Source: Rotaria socialis
Taxonomy: Eukaryota; Rotifera; Eurotatoria; Philodinida; Philodinidae
Assembly (NCBI GenBank): GCA_905331475.1
Contig: CAJNYU010001591.1
Span: forward strand, 36,217 to 100,216
Length of the DNA: 64,000 bases
Reading direction: 5' to 3'
Shown here one piece after another: positions 24,915-37,761 of this stretch. Made by a program: the position numbers and the translations under genes. Positions within the stretch are counted from its first letter, which is position 1; every line of letters begins with the position of its first letter. The notes under the pieces are model-generated. The model was not told where the DNA came from and did no database searches. It worked only from the letters and a program-made list of their open reading frames with translations.

Positions 24915-27900
24915 ATGCTTGATGAATATCGTAGTCGAGCATCGTTTTGTACTAAACGTATGCTAAACATATTTGAAGATCAATCATCACAAGCTTATCG
25001 AGTACAAAGAAATTGTTCTATTTTTTTGTTTCCTATCTTTTTTTTTGTATCTTCAGGCAAAAATTTGGTCTATATTAAATTCCAAAGCAATATTTCGACA
25101 ACCACAATTTCCTATATCAATCGATGAATATAAACATTTAACATACCAACGTACTAAAGAATTAATAAAAGCTAATTTATTAACGGATGATGAAATGTTC
25201 GACAATCCACGACATAAAATTGTTCTTGAACAATGTTTAGCTATGTATGATTCATCATGTCATGCAAAATATGCACTTTCAATGACAGTATTTCGTGAAA
25301 CAATTCGAACATTAGGAACAAAACGACATGAATATATTTTAAATTTAGATCAAAATCATCAAGTAAGAGAGATGGGTTTGTTTTTAATGCTTGAATCAAA
25401 TTTAAAAAAAGACTTATTTTTAAATTAGATTTTTGGTTGTTTTGCTTTAACGGAATTAGCACATGGCAGTAATACAAAAGAAATGCGAACAACAGCTACT
25501 TATGATCCATCAACTCAGGTAAATATTTTTGTTTTGTTTTTGATATGAAATGAATATTTTTATCATAGGAATTTGTTTTAAATACACCAGATATTGAAGC
25601 AATGAAATTTTGGGTTGGGTAAGTTTTTAATATTATTTTCTTTTATAGTCAACTAGAAAAGTTATCATTAGTAATTTGGGCTATCAAGCAACACATGCTG
25701 TTGTCTATGCACAACTTTATACTCAAAATACTTGCTATGGTCTTCATCCATTTTTTGTACCGATTCGGTGAATATTTATTAACATGATTAGATTTTGTAT
25801 GTGTTTCTGTTTATTTATTCTTGTTTTTTAATGAAAGTGACCTATTGACATATAAAACATTTGATGGCATTGAAGCTGGTGACATTGGAGCCAAATGTGG
25901 ATGGAATGGTATTGATAATGGGTATGAAAGCGATTGAGTTATTTTTTAACATATAAAAGTATTGAGCTTTTAGTTTCTTACTTTTTCGTAACTATCGAAT
26001 TCCAAGAGAAAACTTACTGGATAAACATGGTGATGTTTTACCTGATGGAACTTATAAAACTCCATTTAAGGTAATAAGCATAATTTTTGTTTGAAAGAAA
26101 TGCGTTATCTTTTATCTGAACATCTGTATGCATTTAAATAATTAGAGTGCTAGAAATTTCAGTAGGCTCTGTATGAGAAAGAATTATGCGTCGTCATCTC
26201 TTTCTTTCTCTGTCGTGTGCACTAATCGAGCAGCGCGTTTTTCTTTTGATTTCATACATCTTCCATCAAAGTGTGCTAATATATATATATATATATATAT
26301 TTAAGTTTGATGATTCGTGTAAAAATTCATGATTATTTTTAATAGACATCAAGTAAGCGATTTGGCGCAAGTCTTGGTGCTCTTTCGTCGGGCCGTGTAG
26401 GGATCAGTAGTTTAGCAATTGGACATTTAATTAATTGTTGTACAATTGTTATTCGTTATTCATGTGTTCGCAAACAATTTGGACCATCACCGGGTGTAGA
26501 AATACCTGTTATTGAATATCAAACTCAAGTAATTATTTATGAATAAAAATCAAAAAGATTTTTTTTCTCGATTTAATACTGATTTTATTTTAGAATTGGC
26601 GTTTAATTCCAATACTTGCATCGCTTTATGTTTATCGAAATTTAGCATTGTCAGTCTTCGATAATTTAGCTGAATTCTATGCCTTGTCAATGTCAAATGA
26701 TGAAAGCGATCAAGATACTCTTGCATATATGGGTAGAGAACTTCATGCATTATCATGTACATGTAAAGCAATATGTACATGGAACACACAAAAAGCATGT
26801 CAAGAATGTCGTGAAGCATGTGGAGGTCATGGTTATTTATATGGTAAACTTTATTTTAGCATTTTTAAAATTAATTAATTATTTCTGTTTTGATTTTCAT
26901 AGCCACTGGCTTTGGTACTATTCGAAATGACAATGACCCATCATGTACATTTGAAGGCGATAATAATGTTTTATTGCAACAAGCTTCAAATTATATTTTA
27001 TCAAGTTATGAAGATACATATAAAAATAGTCAGTTGTAAAATAAATCTTGTTTTTAAGGGTTATTTTTGTGTTCTATTTTTATAGGTACACCGATTAGCA
27101 GTCCATTTAAAAGTATTGATTTCATTGCAACATTGAAAAATACTATGCGAAATAATCGCTGTTCAATTACTGCTGAATGTGATATAAAGGGTAAAATTTA
27201 TAGAATGGAGGCTTACAGATGAGTAGCTAGTCGTAGTGGTGAGTTACATAATTTATAATGTATGAGTACTTTTTGGTCGAAAATGTTATATGAAGTTTAG
27301 ATACATACAAGAAAAATGAATGATTTACTTATGGCTCATTTAAAAGAGAAATATTCGTCTTGTGTAAGAAAAAGAACCTTCAGAGACAGCGATCGTGAGT
27401 TACCAGGGCGTAAAATGTTTTTAATGATTTATTTTCTTTTTGGATTAAATGAATATTCTTTAAAAACAAATAGTATTCTTTTTGACAGAGAAATCACGTA
27501 GGTTTTAATCATCATTTTATTTAATATAAAGTTTTATTGTTGAACAGTTCATTTTACAATACCCATTGAACTCATAGTTGTTTCATTTCGGATGAATCAA
27601 CAAAAGCTGCATAAGTATGCTGCATTGGAACCATTTCCTCTAAAAGAACTAGAAGCTAATAAGCTAGTCGGCTTATTCTTATTTACGGATTTCATCCTTT
27701 TCAAAAGAAATAATAGAAAATGTACTGATGCTGCGAAATATCATTAAGAATAATCCGATGAATTTATGCATTCCTTAATAACTGAAGAATATTCAAAGTA
27801 TTATCTCTGAGGTAGCTCTGTTAGCACTGGAACTATGAAATTTTTTTATTGAAAACAAATCAATTTCTAGTAGAATAATAAATCATTTTTTTTTCGGAAA

Positions 27901-28574
27901 ATAAAAAGAATATTTTTTGTAAAATAGATTTACTTAAAGCTGTTGAATGGCTATTATGTTATATTCTTGACAAATCGGCTAGAAAAGTTGATCAATTATC
28001 AATGCAAAAAAATCTTTCATCATTTGATTTAAAAAATGCAGCACAAGTTTATCATCTTCGAACATTATCAATCATTTATATTCAAGTAACAATACTTTCG
28101 AGAGTTTTGAAATACATTTTTGTTGTTTTAGCGCACAGCTATCTTTCGATTCCTACAATATATTGAAGATAATCAAGAAATGGATGATAAATGTAAAAAT
28201 GTTCTTGATAAATTATTACTTGTTTTTACGTTGAAATTTCTGGAAGAAAATTTAAATTTATTATTTGAAGGAAATTATTTTAGTAATGGTTCAATTAATA
28301 TTTTGATGCAAAATCGTTTAATTGATTTATGTCATGATTTACGAAATGAAGCTGCTGGTTTAGTTGATGTTTTTGCGCCACCTGATCATATACTTAATTC
28401 AGTTTTAGGTGTTAGTGATGGAAAGGTAAAATCTTTTGAAGATTTGACGCTATCTAAGTTAGTTTTATTCTTTAGGTTTATGAAGCAATTAATAAACAGA
28501 TACATAGTAATAAACATACATTTTTAACTCCCCCATGGATCAAACAAGATTTGATGGAACGCAGTAAACTTTAA
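24915..28574 (+). CDS. ACOX3: Peroxisomal acyl-CoA oxidase 3 (branched-chain/pristanoyl-CoA oxidase type)
   Basis: FAD enzyme of the first step of peroxisomal beta-oxidation (acyl-CoA to 2-enoyl-CoA with H2O2). Exons 24915-25001, 25057-25362, 25429-25518, 25569-25618, 25672-25767, 25838-25921, 25974-26070, 26346-26528, 26594-26843, 26903-27028, 27086-27190, 27928-28085, 28132-28425, 28476-28574 give 674 residues, close to the usual 700. Marks: [10 protein letters not shown] at the start, [17 protein letters not shown] (FAD-binding region), [85 protein letters not shown] with the catalytic-region Glu. It ends in Ser-Lys-Leu, a type 1 peroxisomal targeting signal. The start words (YRSRASF) and overall fit favour ACOX3 over ACOX1/2. 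Two introns are long: 26071-26345, holding a TA run, and 27191-27927. Confidence 0.95.
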
Positions 28575-28713
28575 GAATTTACATTTTTTTTTCGTTTCTT
28601 TATACAATTTTAAATATTAAAAGAAAAAAGATAATAATATTTGTGATTATAGATTGATTTCGTTTTCTAAATTTTAGATCTAAGTATTACTGTTGTTTGT
28701 GCATTGACGAAGG

Positions 28714-30860
28714 ATGGGAGAAACGAAAGAAATCGAAAGGTAAATAGAAAATTTCATTAAAATTTTGGTATGATATGCGTCTTAGAGAGAGGGAGAGAAG
28801 CACGTCGATTTGAGAATTTCCCTCACTATTGTATGTGAAGATTTTCACAGACTCCTACTGAAATTATAGAGTTTGTAATAATTATTGACAATGGTAACAA
28901 TATTGAATCAAATACTTTAATGATGCAGAGATATATTCTATTGTTTTCGATTCAAAAATAAAATAACTCATTTTTCTTTTCTTTATGATTTAGATCGGTC
29001 CAAATGCGCCTCTATGCGTTGCATAAACGACAATTTGTCGCTGTTTTTGTTTTGTTTTTTATTTGTTTGTTTGTTACTATTCTGATTGGCATTGGTGGTC
29101 CTTCTATAATTCAATCGATCGATTATAAAACTGATTCTCAACCTAAACAAATAGTAGAATCGAATATTTTCTTTAAAAAAGAAACACTTTTGATTTGAAA
29201 TTTTCCTTGTTTGCTTTAGTCTGGTCCTTATAAACTTGAATCGGGATATCTTGATAAATTTTATCAACGACTTTGGTTAACTATGAAACCAACGACCGAT
29301 ATAAATGGTAAAAAAAGGGAAATCAATAAATTATTGAAAATAAAAAAATAAAATTTTTAAATCTATTTATTGTAGATGACTTTCGTCAATCAGTTAATGT
29401 CACTATTTCTATGAGCAATCCATCTACATCATCGAGTCCACAAATCTACGAACGCCAACGAGCTATTCACTGTCAGAAACAAGTTAGTAAAGCGAAAAAT
29501 AAATGTAAAAACGAGTTTTTTTAAAGAGTCATGAAGGATGGAGAACCATAAGAAATTGGCGCTTGTTGAATGGTAGATGAAGAACCATAAGACATCGGTG
29601 CTTGTTGAATGAGAGGCGATCCTTGCATGTATGACGCCGATTGTACTAGTTTTGGAGCATTTGCAACGGAACCATGTGGTACTTGTACACGATAAGTACC
29701 GCCACATAGTGTTGGATTAGGAGCTTGATGAACAACACGTTGTTGTACAACTGGTGGTGGTTTCGTTGGTACTTCGACAACTTGATAAACGTATTTCTTC
29801 GGTTGAGGAACAACGACAACTCGTTCGATTACATCTGGCGGAGGATCCGGTAATCGTTGTCGTACAACTTGAATTTCAGGTGCTGGTTCAGGTGCATAAT
29901 AAACTTCTTGAAAATGTCGTGCTTGATAAGTAGAATCGAGGACTACAGGTGCATTGCAACAGGGTAAAAATGTACTAGTACTGTAGTTAGGAAAGCATTC
30001 ACAAGAGTTGCTGTTGATTATATATGCCATAGGACAATATTAATATTTCGAAAAAAACAAAATATTGCGTCGCTAAATGTAGCTGGTAATGAGGATTCTC
30101 TGTTCTAATAAGCTGTAGAAATGATTAGATTTTGTTTACCGCAATCAGGCAAGCATGACCAGACTGTGATAAATATCTATGTACATATATATGGTTGTTA
30201 TGTGAATGTTTACGTGTTTTTACCATAATTTTATTTGTCCTTCTAATATTTCTGATTGTTATGCGTTTTCTTGTTGGTTTTTGTAGTAAAAAGATGATAA
30301 TGCTTGTTACGCATCGAATATATATATATATATATATATCTAGTATATGTGAAAAAGTAATTTCTTTAATCAAACATTAGCGATTGGCGTAGTCTACAAC
30401 ACCAAAGGCCTGTATCCTAATGAAATAAATTTACTTTTAATATACTAGATATTGTAGAATTATTATGATATCATTCATATAATCGAATAATTTAGTTGTA
30501 TAAAATGTATACTAGTGATATTTTGAATATGTGCTAGGAGAAATGTATCGTTCATAAAGGAAAAGAAAAGACTTTAATAAAATCAGTACATTTATCATTA
30601 TAATATTTTCATTAATCATTCGAATCATAATTTATAGTGATAGGTCTTACTTAATTTCGTCATTTGAACTGGTGTCATGAACACATTACAGAAAAGATTA
30701 CTATTAATATTAGTATTTATCGTGCTCATTGTGAAGAAACAGGATTTTTATATGATGACAGATTGATCATAGTCGGCCCGTATCTATATGTATATTAGAA
30801 AATCCCAGTATAACGTTTGTCATATGATACTCATAATTCTACGTTGTCTGATCAATTACC

Positions 30861-30903
<43 letters not shown>

Positions 30904-33900
30904 TCATGGGCATTTCTTTTTGTTTTAAAAGTCGTACTAGCGTCAATGTTTATTTCAAACACTAGGAGACGTTATGCATATGATTGAAAATGATGGTATA
31001 GTCGATACTGTATACGTTTATTATGGTTACATGCGTCTCGCTTTAATTAAAGGAGAAGGTTCCTTTTGTGTTGCATTCAAAATTACCCTTCAATGACAAA
31101 CTCTAGAACAAAAGGAACATGTTTGCATGTGTTCAATTATGTCTATAAACCTTGATATGGTTGATTAAGCACATATACTTATCAGTGCCCTTCATTATTT
31201 GGATCTATTTTTTTGACTCCGTATATTACTTTGAAGCTGATCAGGGTCAAATGAATGAAAAGAATAGCATCCATGGTCAAAATTAAACTAGAGTATAAAT
31301 ACGGCAGCTACGTGTCAGTCGATTTCATATTCTTGTGTCTGTGATCGTTCTTATTTAAGATTTGACTCTTCATAATTTAGGTAAGCCTTGTGAATCGTTT
31401 ATTTTTTCCTCATAACTCAGCTTTTTATATGATACCACCGTCGCCATAATGAAAACCACCGTCATTAATAGTATTAAAGTATAAATTATATTATCTTGCA
31501 TAAGCCATCTTTATAATTGTTCATTCATACATATCGAGAGAAAGAGAAAGAGAAGAGATAAAAAAAAAGAATTAAGCCGCTGATACTATAAAGAAGCACA
31601 TTTTCTACAAAACTGTAGTTATACGTGCACCTTATTACCATTGAATATGTCAATACATCCTTCATTTTTTTCCTTAAATATATTTTGTAGTCATAAATCA
31701 GATATAGTTTGAGTAAACCTATACAATAATGGCTCCACATAAGCAAGATACACCACAAACTACAGCGTCTTCTAATGACCAAGAGAATATTAGTGAAGCT
31801 GTAGGTAGTGGAAAACAAAAAATTTTAGCACGTAATGTTCATAATAACCATCAAAAACACTCAGAAGGAGCATTATATACAAGTTCATCAGAGTCGAGAA
31901 ATTACAAACAATATCATGCTGGTTCTCATGCACATACACATAGTGTAATAGGAACAGGTACAACTAATTATATTTACCAAGATCGCCAGCAATACACTAC
32001 AAGTGAGGATAATACCAATTTCGGTGCTTTCAGTAGTTATGATGGACATCATCATGGTAATGAAATTGGTCAAGACGAATCAAGTGACATGTATGGTCGT
32101 CGCCGTCGTCAAGTATGTGTCCGACAGCAAACAATTCGTTTACCAGACCAACCAGGTACTGTACGACAAGTGCGCCAAAGATTACCTACACCTGAACCAG
32201 ATATTGTCGAACGTATTTATATTCGTCGCCAACAAAATGAAATTATAGAAGAAATCACTGAAGAACCAACAACACCTCCACCTCGTCTCCAAGAACGCAC
32301 TGTTGTTGAACCAGCTGGACCCCCACAGGTTGTGCGCAAAGTAATACGTGTACCACCTCGTCGTCACGACTATCAATCTCAACAACAAGAAACACTTGGT
32401 CACTATGGAAGTTCAAGTGGTTCAAATTTACCAGCAGCGGGTGATGGTGCTTATGCTGCAGGCTACGGACAATCAGGCCAAGGATATAATACCAACGGTA
32501 GTTACACTCAATCGCAAACTACTGCTGGAATTCAACAAGAAGGACCGCAAGGTTATGGACAAACTGGTCAGCAAAGATATCAAGGACCACAGCAGCCAGC
32601 GGCCGGCACTCATTTTGGTTATAATGTATACAATACCTCAAGTCAACCTAGCGCTGGATTTTATTCATCTCAACAAGTAGCACCTCCATCGAATATTCCA
32701 CAAAATGCCTTTTGTTTTGAAATAGGAGGTGCAGGTGGTCCAGTACCTTTTGCACCTCAACCAGCACTTTCTAGCTATGGCACATTTCCTCAGGGTCTTA
32801 GTGGATTAGCAGGAGTCGGAAACAGTGCAACACAAGGACTCGGAGGAGTAGCATCGAATTTCGGGGTAGAATCGAACTTTGGAGCTATGTCAAGTCTAGG
32901 AGCAGCACCAAATTTTAATGCAGGAACGAGTTTTGGAGCACCTTCTTTTGCACAGTCATGTGCTAGTGGAGTTGGAGGATTTTCTAGTGGCGGTGGTTTT
33001 AGTGGGGGACAACAATCTAACCCTGGCAGCTACGGGGCCGGAACTAATTTCGGAGGTGCATTTTTTGGTGCCCAAGGCTTAGGAAATCAGACAGCTCAAA
33101 CTAATCCGTTCACTGGCGGTTTTAGTGCCGGTACAATGTCTTGTTGTGGGGGATCGTTTGGCGGTAATGGTGGAGGCGCTGGTTTTGGTGGTGGAGGTGG
33201 ACTAAGTGGATATGGTAGTCCAATGGGTGGTTTCGGTGGTCTTCCTATGTTTGGTGGTGCATCTTCATTTGGAGGTGGATCTTCATTTGGAGGTGGATCT
33301 CCATTTGGTGATATGAATTGTTGTCTTCCAGCTGCTCCACCAGTAGCATGTGCTCCACCACCTATCATTCAACATATTCCATATCCTGTACCAGTACCAC
33401 AACCACAACCTTGTCCATATCCTGTACCAGTACCACAGCCACAACCTTATCCTGTTCCATGTCCTGTACGAGAATACGTATCCGTACCGTAAGTTATTCA
33501 TTGTTATTGTTGAGAGTATTTAGTTCTCAAAGATCAATATATTTCTTGAATTTTTGTTTATAGACAACCTTGCCCAGTTCCTGTGCCAGTGCCAGTTCAA
33601 TCAACTCAGATACAAGTAAGAAATGATTTGTTTTTCTCAGTGTAATTGACGGCGTAAACTTTGCTTTTTACATGATACTCGATTAATACTCGCTACGATG
33701 ATTTGCATTAGGATATTAATACAAAGGCATCGTATCCAGTATAAATTTAAGTATATTCTAATGCGAAGTAGATATTCCTTTAACAAAAGAATTAATCTTG
33801 CACTATTCAGAATTAATTGTGATTAAGATTTCACTTAAACAACAATTTATCTATTTCTAAGTTTTCTTATATTAATTCTAGTGTGTACCTGTACCAGTTC

Positions 33901-36900
33901 CACAACCATATCAAGTACCAGTTCCTGTATATGTCGATCGTATTGTCTGCCAGCCAGTGTAAGTATGTCACTTATGAGAAGTACAATTATGACTGTCTGT
34001 TATTTTAGTTGCGTCCCTGTTCCTCAACCATATCCACAACCAGTACCTGTACCTGTTCCTCAACCTTGTCCTGTACCAGTTCATGTTCCAGGCCCTACTC
34101 AAGTAACTTATTCTATAATTTATTGATCTTTTAATTTCACTTCAATAGTAGTATCCAGAATAAAACTTTCTTTTTATGTTCCTTTCTAGTGTGTACCTGT
34201 ACCCGTTCCTCAACCATGCCCTGTGCCGGTGCCACAACCTTGCCCATATCCAGTTCAAGTTCCTAGTCCACCTCAATGTATTCCTGTTCCTGTTCCTGTA
34301 CCCGTACCTCAATGTGCACCACAAATGCCTCAGCAACCAATGTGTATGCCACAACAACCCATGTGTATGCCACAACAACCCATGTGTATGCCAGCTCCGA
34401 TGCCTATGGCTAATCCATGTGCTTCGTTCTCTAGTGGGTATGTTGAATGTTAAACCTTTTTCGTTTGTTATGTTTATATTTCGTAAAAATATTTTTTTTT
34501 GCTTTCTTCCAGGCTTGGAGCCTATGGTGGTGGACAGGGAGGCTTCGGTGGTGGACTAAGCGCTTATGGTGGTGGACTAGGAGCTGCCAGTGGACAACTT
34601 GGTGGAGGTCTCGGCGGATACGGGTAAGCTATTATAAAGAATTTAAATTCACTATTCTTACTGGACTTTATTTATTCGTAGTGGCAGTTTCGGTGGACTT
34701 GGAGGTTTACTTGGCGGTGGAGGATTAGGTGGTTTTGGAGGATTAGGTGGTTTTGGAGGATCAGGTGGTTTTGGAGGATCAAGTGGTTTTGGAGGATCAG
34801 GTGGCTTTGTAGGGTCAGGTGGTTTTGGAGGGTCAGGTGGCTTTGGAGGGTCAGGTGGTTTTGGAGGATCAGGTGGTTTGATATGCGGCGTGCCAATTGG
34901 TTTTGGTGTAACAACAACCATAAGTGGTGGCAGTCCTTATGGACAGAATTTATATGAAGATTTTGGTGGATATGGAACCAATCTTGATTTTGGCTTCCCA
35001 GGTGTTCCAGTTGCCCCTAGTGGTCGATATCGTGGTTCCTTTCCCCAACGATATTAAATCAGATCTTCACTCATCAGTTTCTCGAATGAATTAGCTCGAA
35101 AAGAAAAAAAAAGAAATAATAACAAGTATTCATATCACTTGTTAGAATTATGAAACGGATTGGCGAACGCTAGGAACGTCTTTCTGTTTCTTTCTTTCTC
35201 TCTTGTTTATCATAGAGCTTTCATTTATATCTCACTTTGCTCATAATTTGAGTAGCTTTATTATGTTTTTTTTATAAATCATTTTCTACTTTTCGCAACT
35301 TCTTAGCTGCTTTTCTATGTTTATTATTACTTTTCCAATTTTATGTACCATTTATCTGTTTCCATATATGGATACGTTCAGATAGGTACATATTGTTACT
35401 TGTTTTAATTTATTAAGTTTTTCGACTCCTCTTTTCTAATTAGTAAAATAAATTCATCTTCTAATCTATTGTTTGATTACTTCCCTTGCGTCCTACCACT
35501 TTTCCTTTTTCGCCTACCTAAGCTCATTACAGTCATACTCTTTTTTATTTGCGATATTTTTATACGTATCACATAATGTGATTCTAATACAAGGTTTTTT
35601 TGTCTCATGGTTGTTCTTACAATTATTGGTATCGTTTAAAGAATCGTTGATTATTTGCTTTTGATGTTTAAAGAATGATTTGACATTGGCAGCATGTCCA
35701 TGATTGTTGATAGTTATGAAGGTTGAACAGATTGATTTGTTGATTGTTGAAAAATAGACGCTATTGATGTAATTAGAAACCTTAAATATTAGTAATAGGG
35801 ATGTAAGAAATTGTGTTAATGTCAGAAAATCTAAGCTCTAGAAGGTTTAGAATTTTATCTGATGTTTAATATCTATTGCTAATCATATATTGTATTGATA
35901 GGTTTGCAACCAACTAATTCTATTCCATTTGAATTTTCTACACGACAATATATATCAATTTGAAATAAAGTTAAATGGAATCGCTGAAGATCAACAACCT
36001 AAAAAACTTAAAAATATGCAATTTTTCGTAAGATATTTTTGCTTATTTTTTTAAATTTATACACATTTGATACATACGTATATATATATATAATTGTTAC
36101 TGTTTCTTTAGCTAAACACATTTAATCCAAAATTTACTCAATTGGAACTTGCTTTTCGATTTTTCTTCTTAATATGCGCCATTACAACTACGGTAGGACA
36201 GTTTATACTTATATTTAGTTTGAAGAGAAAACTTAATTAGGATTTATCGAAATGAAATAAAATTTAATATCGAGCAAATAGGATAGAAATTTCTTTCGAT
36301 ACACTTTCTTTCACGGTCAATTGTAAACAGTATTGATAAACAACGACGTACCGGATATAAACTTCGTTTCAGGATAATATATAAACGATTTTCTTATTGT
36401 ATTTCTAAATACTTGAATAAAATGATGATGAAGAAGTGTACTCTAATTTAAATGTAATAAGACAATACTTCTATGTTTATCACGAGTAACTATACTGTAA
36501 ATATACCTTAGAGATAACATTGCCAGCGTTTTTTTTTGTATCATAAAATATTGATTTTTTCACAAAATATATATTTTCAAATAATGAAGATGTTAGTTAA
36601 AACTAAATTAAATGAATTCATATAATTTTTTTCTCTAGTGTCTTTTTACAAAATCGATGCGTCGATTTTCAATTTTGGATTGGTCATTAGAACAACGATG
36701 GATGATATTTCTTCTCATACTTCTTGTTTTCTACAATGGTAAAATTAATTTAAAAATTTTAATGTATGTCAAATGAATATTCTCTTCAAATAGATCCATT
36801 TTATCCATTGACATTCTTAATAAACAGTTCTTTTCCATCTATTCTTGACGGAGTATTACAAGCGACTTTTCTTTGTACATTATTACTTTTCTGGTTAAGT

Positions 36901-37761
36901 GTTTATCATGGAATTCGTCAAGTTTGTTATTTGATATTAATGTTAAGATGATTGATTTGATTTGATTTGATTACGTTTTTAGAATGTGCGTCGATTTGTT
37001 CCGTTTTATTTACCAAAAATAATACTTGTTAGTTTTCTTTGGATATTTTCTGTTGTACTTTCATCCGTACGTATCGGACAAGAATTTCGTGACCCAATGT
37101 ATAATATGACTATTGACGTAAGACAATTTACGGTAAGTTGAATCAATTATTGAAAAAGAAAACATCGTGCGTATTAATCTTTTTAGACGTTCCGTATTAT
37201 CTTCTATGTTGTTGGAATACTCTATATATTGTATTTGTTATTTCTTATTATAAGAGCATTCGGTGAACTTCGTAATATGCCTTATTTTGGTATGTAGTTT
37301 TATTTAATTGTATTTTCTAAAGATCGTATCAGATTCAAGTTTATATCATTCAAACTTTTTAATCATCTCTATTTAGATATTCGTTTAAAATTTACAACAC
37401 TTTTAATGCTCTGTGTTGTATCAATTTCAATTGTAATTACAACATTACGATTTGGTTCAGGCATTATCGAAGAAAATTTCGTACCAGAATTAGCATCACG
37501 TTATAAAAATTCTGTAGAATTTCTTTCATTCTATAGTCTTATAAATCTGTATCTTTATACAATGGCTTATGTTTACTCGCCAGCAAAAAATGCAGCTGTT
37601 GATTCACTATTTCGTGATAATCCAACATTTTCAATGATTAATGATTCAGATGAAGATGTTGTCTATGGGTAAATTAAGAATATTTCATTTTATTTATCTC
37701 TATAATATATATTTATAGATCTGACCATGAAGTATCTCGATTGACCTCAATTGACAGATAA
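28714..37761 (+). CDS. TMEM181: TMEM181-like multi-pass membrane protein, split by a 6.4 kb gene-bearing intron
   Basis: Seven- to eight-TM protein of the TMEM181 family (GOLD-domain, Wntless-like fold; biological role poorly known). Exons 28714-28739, 28994-29153, 29220-29307, 29376-29482, 35902-36027, 36112-36192, 36639-36738, 36794-36921, 36983-37132, 37187-37289, 37377-37668, 37719-37761 join in frame to 467 residues. The first half holds MRLYALHKRQF followed by a TM helix (residues about 20-40), and ends IHCQKQ. The second half begins VCNQLILFHLNFL and carries the TM core: NPKFTQLELAFRFFF, CLFTKSMRRFSILDW, FYPLTFLINSSFPSILDGV, LLLFWLSVYHGIRQ, VYSPAKNAAVDSLF, DNPTFSMINDSDEDVVYGSD. Both sides of the large intron (29483-35901) are phase 0, and both match consecutive parts of the same family. 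That makes one gene rather than two fragments. Two other genes lie inside this intron. The start in the 26-nt first exon is the most upstream in-frame Met; 29004 is an alternative. Confidence 0.9.
29521..30030 (-). CDS. Pro/Val-rich structural-type protein, nested in TMEM181 intron
   Basis: Single-exon frame of 169 residues on the strand opposite to its host gene; its stop lies 39 bp beyond the host exon 29376-29482. The N-terminus is Cys-rich (CECF...CC) without a clear signal peptide. Then comes a Pro/Val block (VVRQRLPDPPPDVIERVVVV; VVEVPTKPPPVVQQRVVHQ) and a Gln/Ser/Tyr-rich tail with repeats of the kind QQAPMSYGSSS. The block is shared with the large neighbour at 31729 (VRQRLPTPEPDIVERIYIRR; TTPPPRLQERTVVEPAG), so the two are paralogues, transcribed divergently. 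The alternation of charged and Val/Pro residues recalls alveolin/articulin-like cytoskeletal proteins, but I do not recognise a named family. A structural role is inferred. Confidence 0.75.
   Translation of the reverse strand: MAYIINSNSCECFPNYSTSTFLPCCNAPVVLDSTYQARHFQEVYYAPEPAPEIQVVRQRLPDPPPDVIERVVVVPQPKKYVYQVVEVPTKPPPVVQQRVVHQAPNPTLCGGTYRVQVPHGSVANAPKLVQSASYMQGSPLIQQAPMSYGSSSTIQQAPISYGSPSFMTL
30866..30897. repeat. (TA)n microsatellite
   Basis: About 16 TA units between the two divergent nested genes. Shorter TA runs occur at about 3470-3492, 26280-26300, 30318-30338, 37914-37929, 46579-46598 and 48000-48017. Confidence 0.9.
31294..31320 (+). promoter_or_regulatory. TATA box and initiator of the nested plus-strand gene
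   Basis: TATAAATAC at 31294-31302 is followed about 20 bp later by TCAGTC, an initiator-like word (31315-31320). A donor GTAAGC at 31381 and an acceptor AG at 31689-31690 would make a non-coding first exon of about 60 nt and a 310-bp leader intron before the Met at 31729. All of this is read from sequence words; transcription start is inferred. Confidence 0.55.
31729..35057 (+). CDS. Large Gly/Pro/Val-rich structural-type protein, nested in TMEM181 intron
   Basis: Exons 31729-33488, 33564-33615, 33882-33958, 34009-34102, 34190-34437, 34513-34623, 34682-35057 give 905 residues. It has no signal peptide or TM segment. Order: hydrophilic His/Ser/Asn-rich head (1-120) ending in a basic run (GRRRRQVCVRQQ); the family block (about 130-205) shared with the minus-strand neighbour; Gln/Gly/Tyr-rich stretch (210-330); Gly/Phe/Ser-rich stretch (350-530); Pro-Val-Pro-Gln repeats with Cys-Pro and Tyr-Pro words (540-735), encoded by several short exons; a CMPQQPM repeat; and a Gly-Gly-Phe-Gly-Gly-Ser end. 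Composition resembles loricrin-, cuticlin- or keratin-tail-like structural proteins. In a rotifer, the intracytoplasmic lamina of the integument or the jaw apparatus would be candidate sites; this is speculation. It has its own TATA promoter. Confidence 0.85.
34724..34878 (+). repeat. 18-bp coding tandem repeat (GGFGGS)
   Basis: About nine 18-bp units encode Gly-Gly-Phe-Gly-Gly-Ser/Leu with a few base changes (for example GGATTA, GGGTCA, GTAGGG), in the last exon of the nested structural gene. Confidence 0.9.

Noticed and set aside
29483-29524. Short read-through end for the frame at 29376, which would make a small 130-residue type II membrane protein
   Set aside because: The donor at 29483 and the phase-0 exon at 35902 join two consecutive parts of the TMEM181 family, so the gene is not truncated.
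33096-33368. Pro/Gly-rich minus-strand frame
   Set aside because: Shadow of the Gly-rich part of the nested plus-strand gene.
34658-34921. Pro-rich frames on the minus strand
   Set aside because: They are the reverse complement of the GGFGGS repeat exon and have no independent support.
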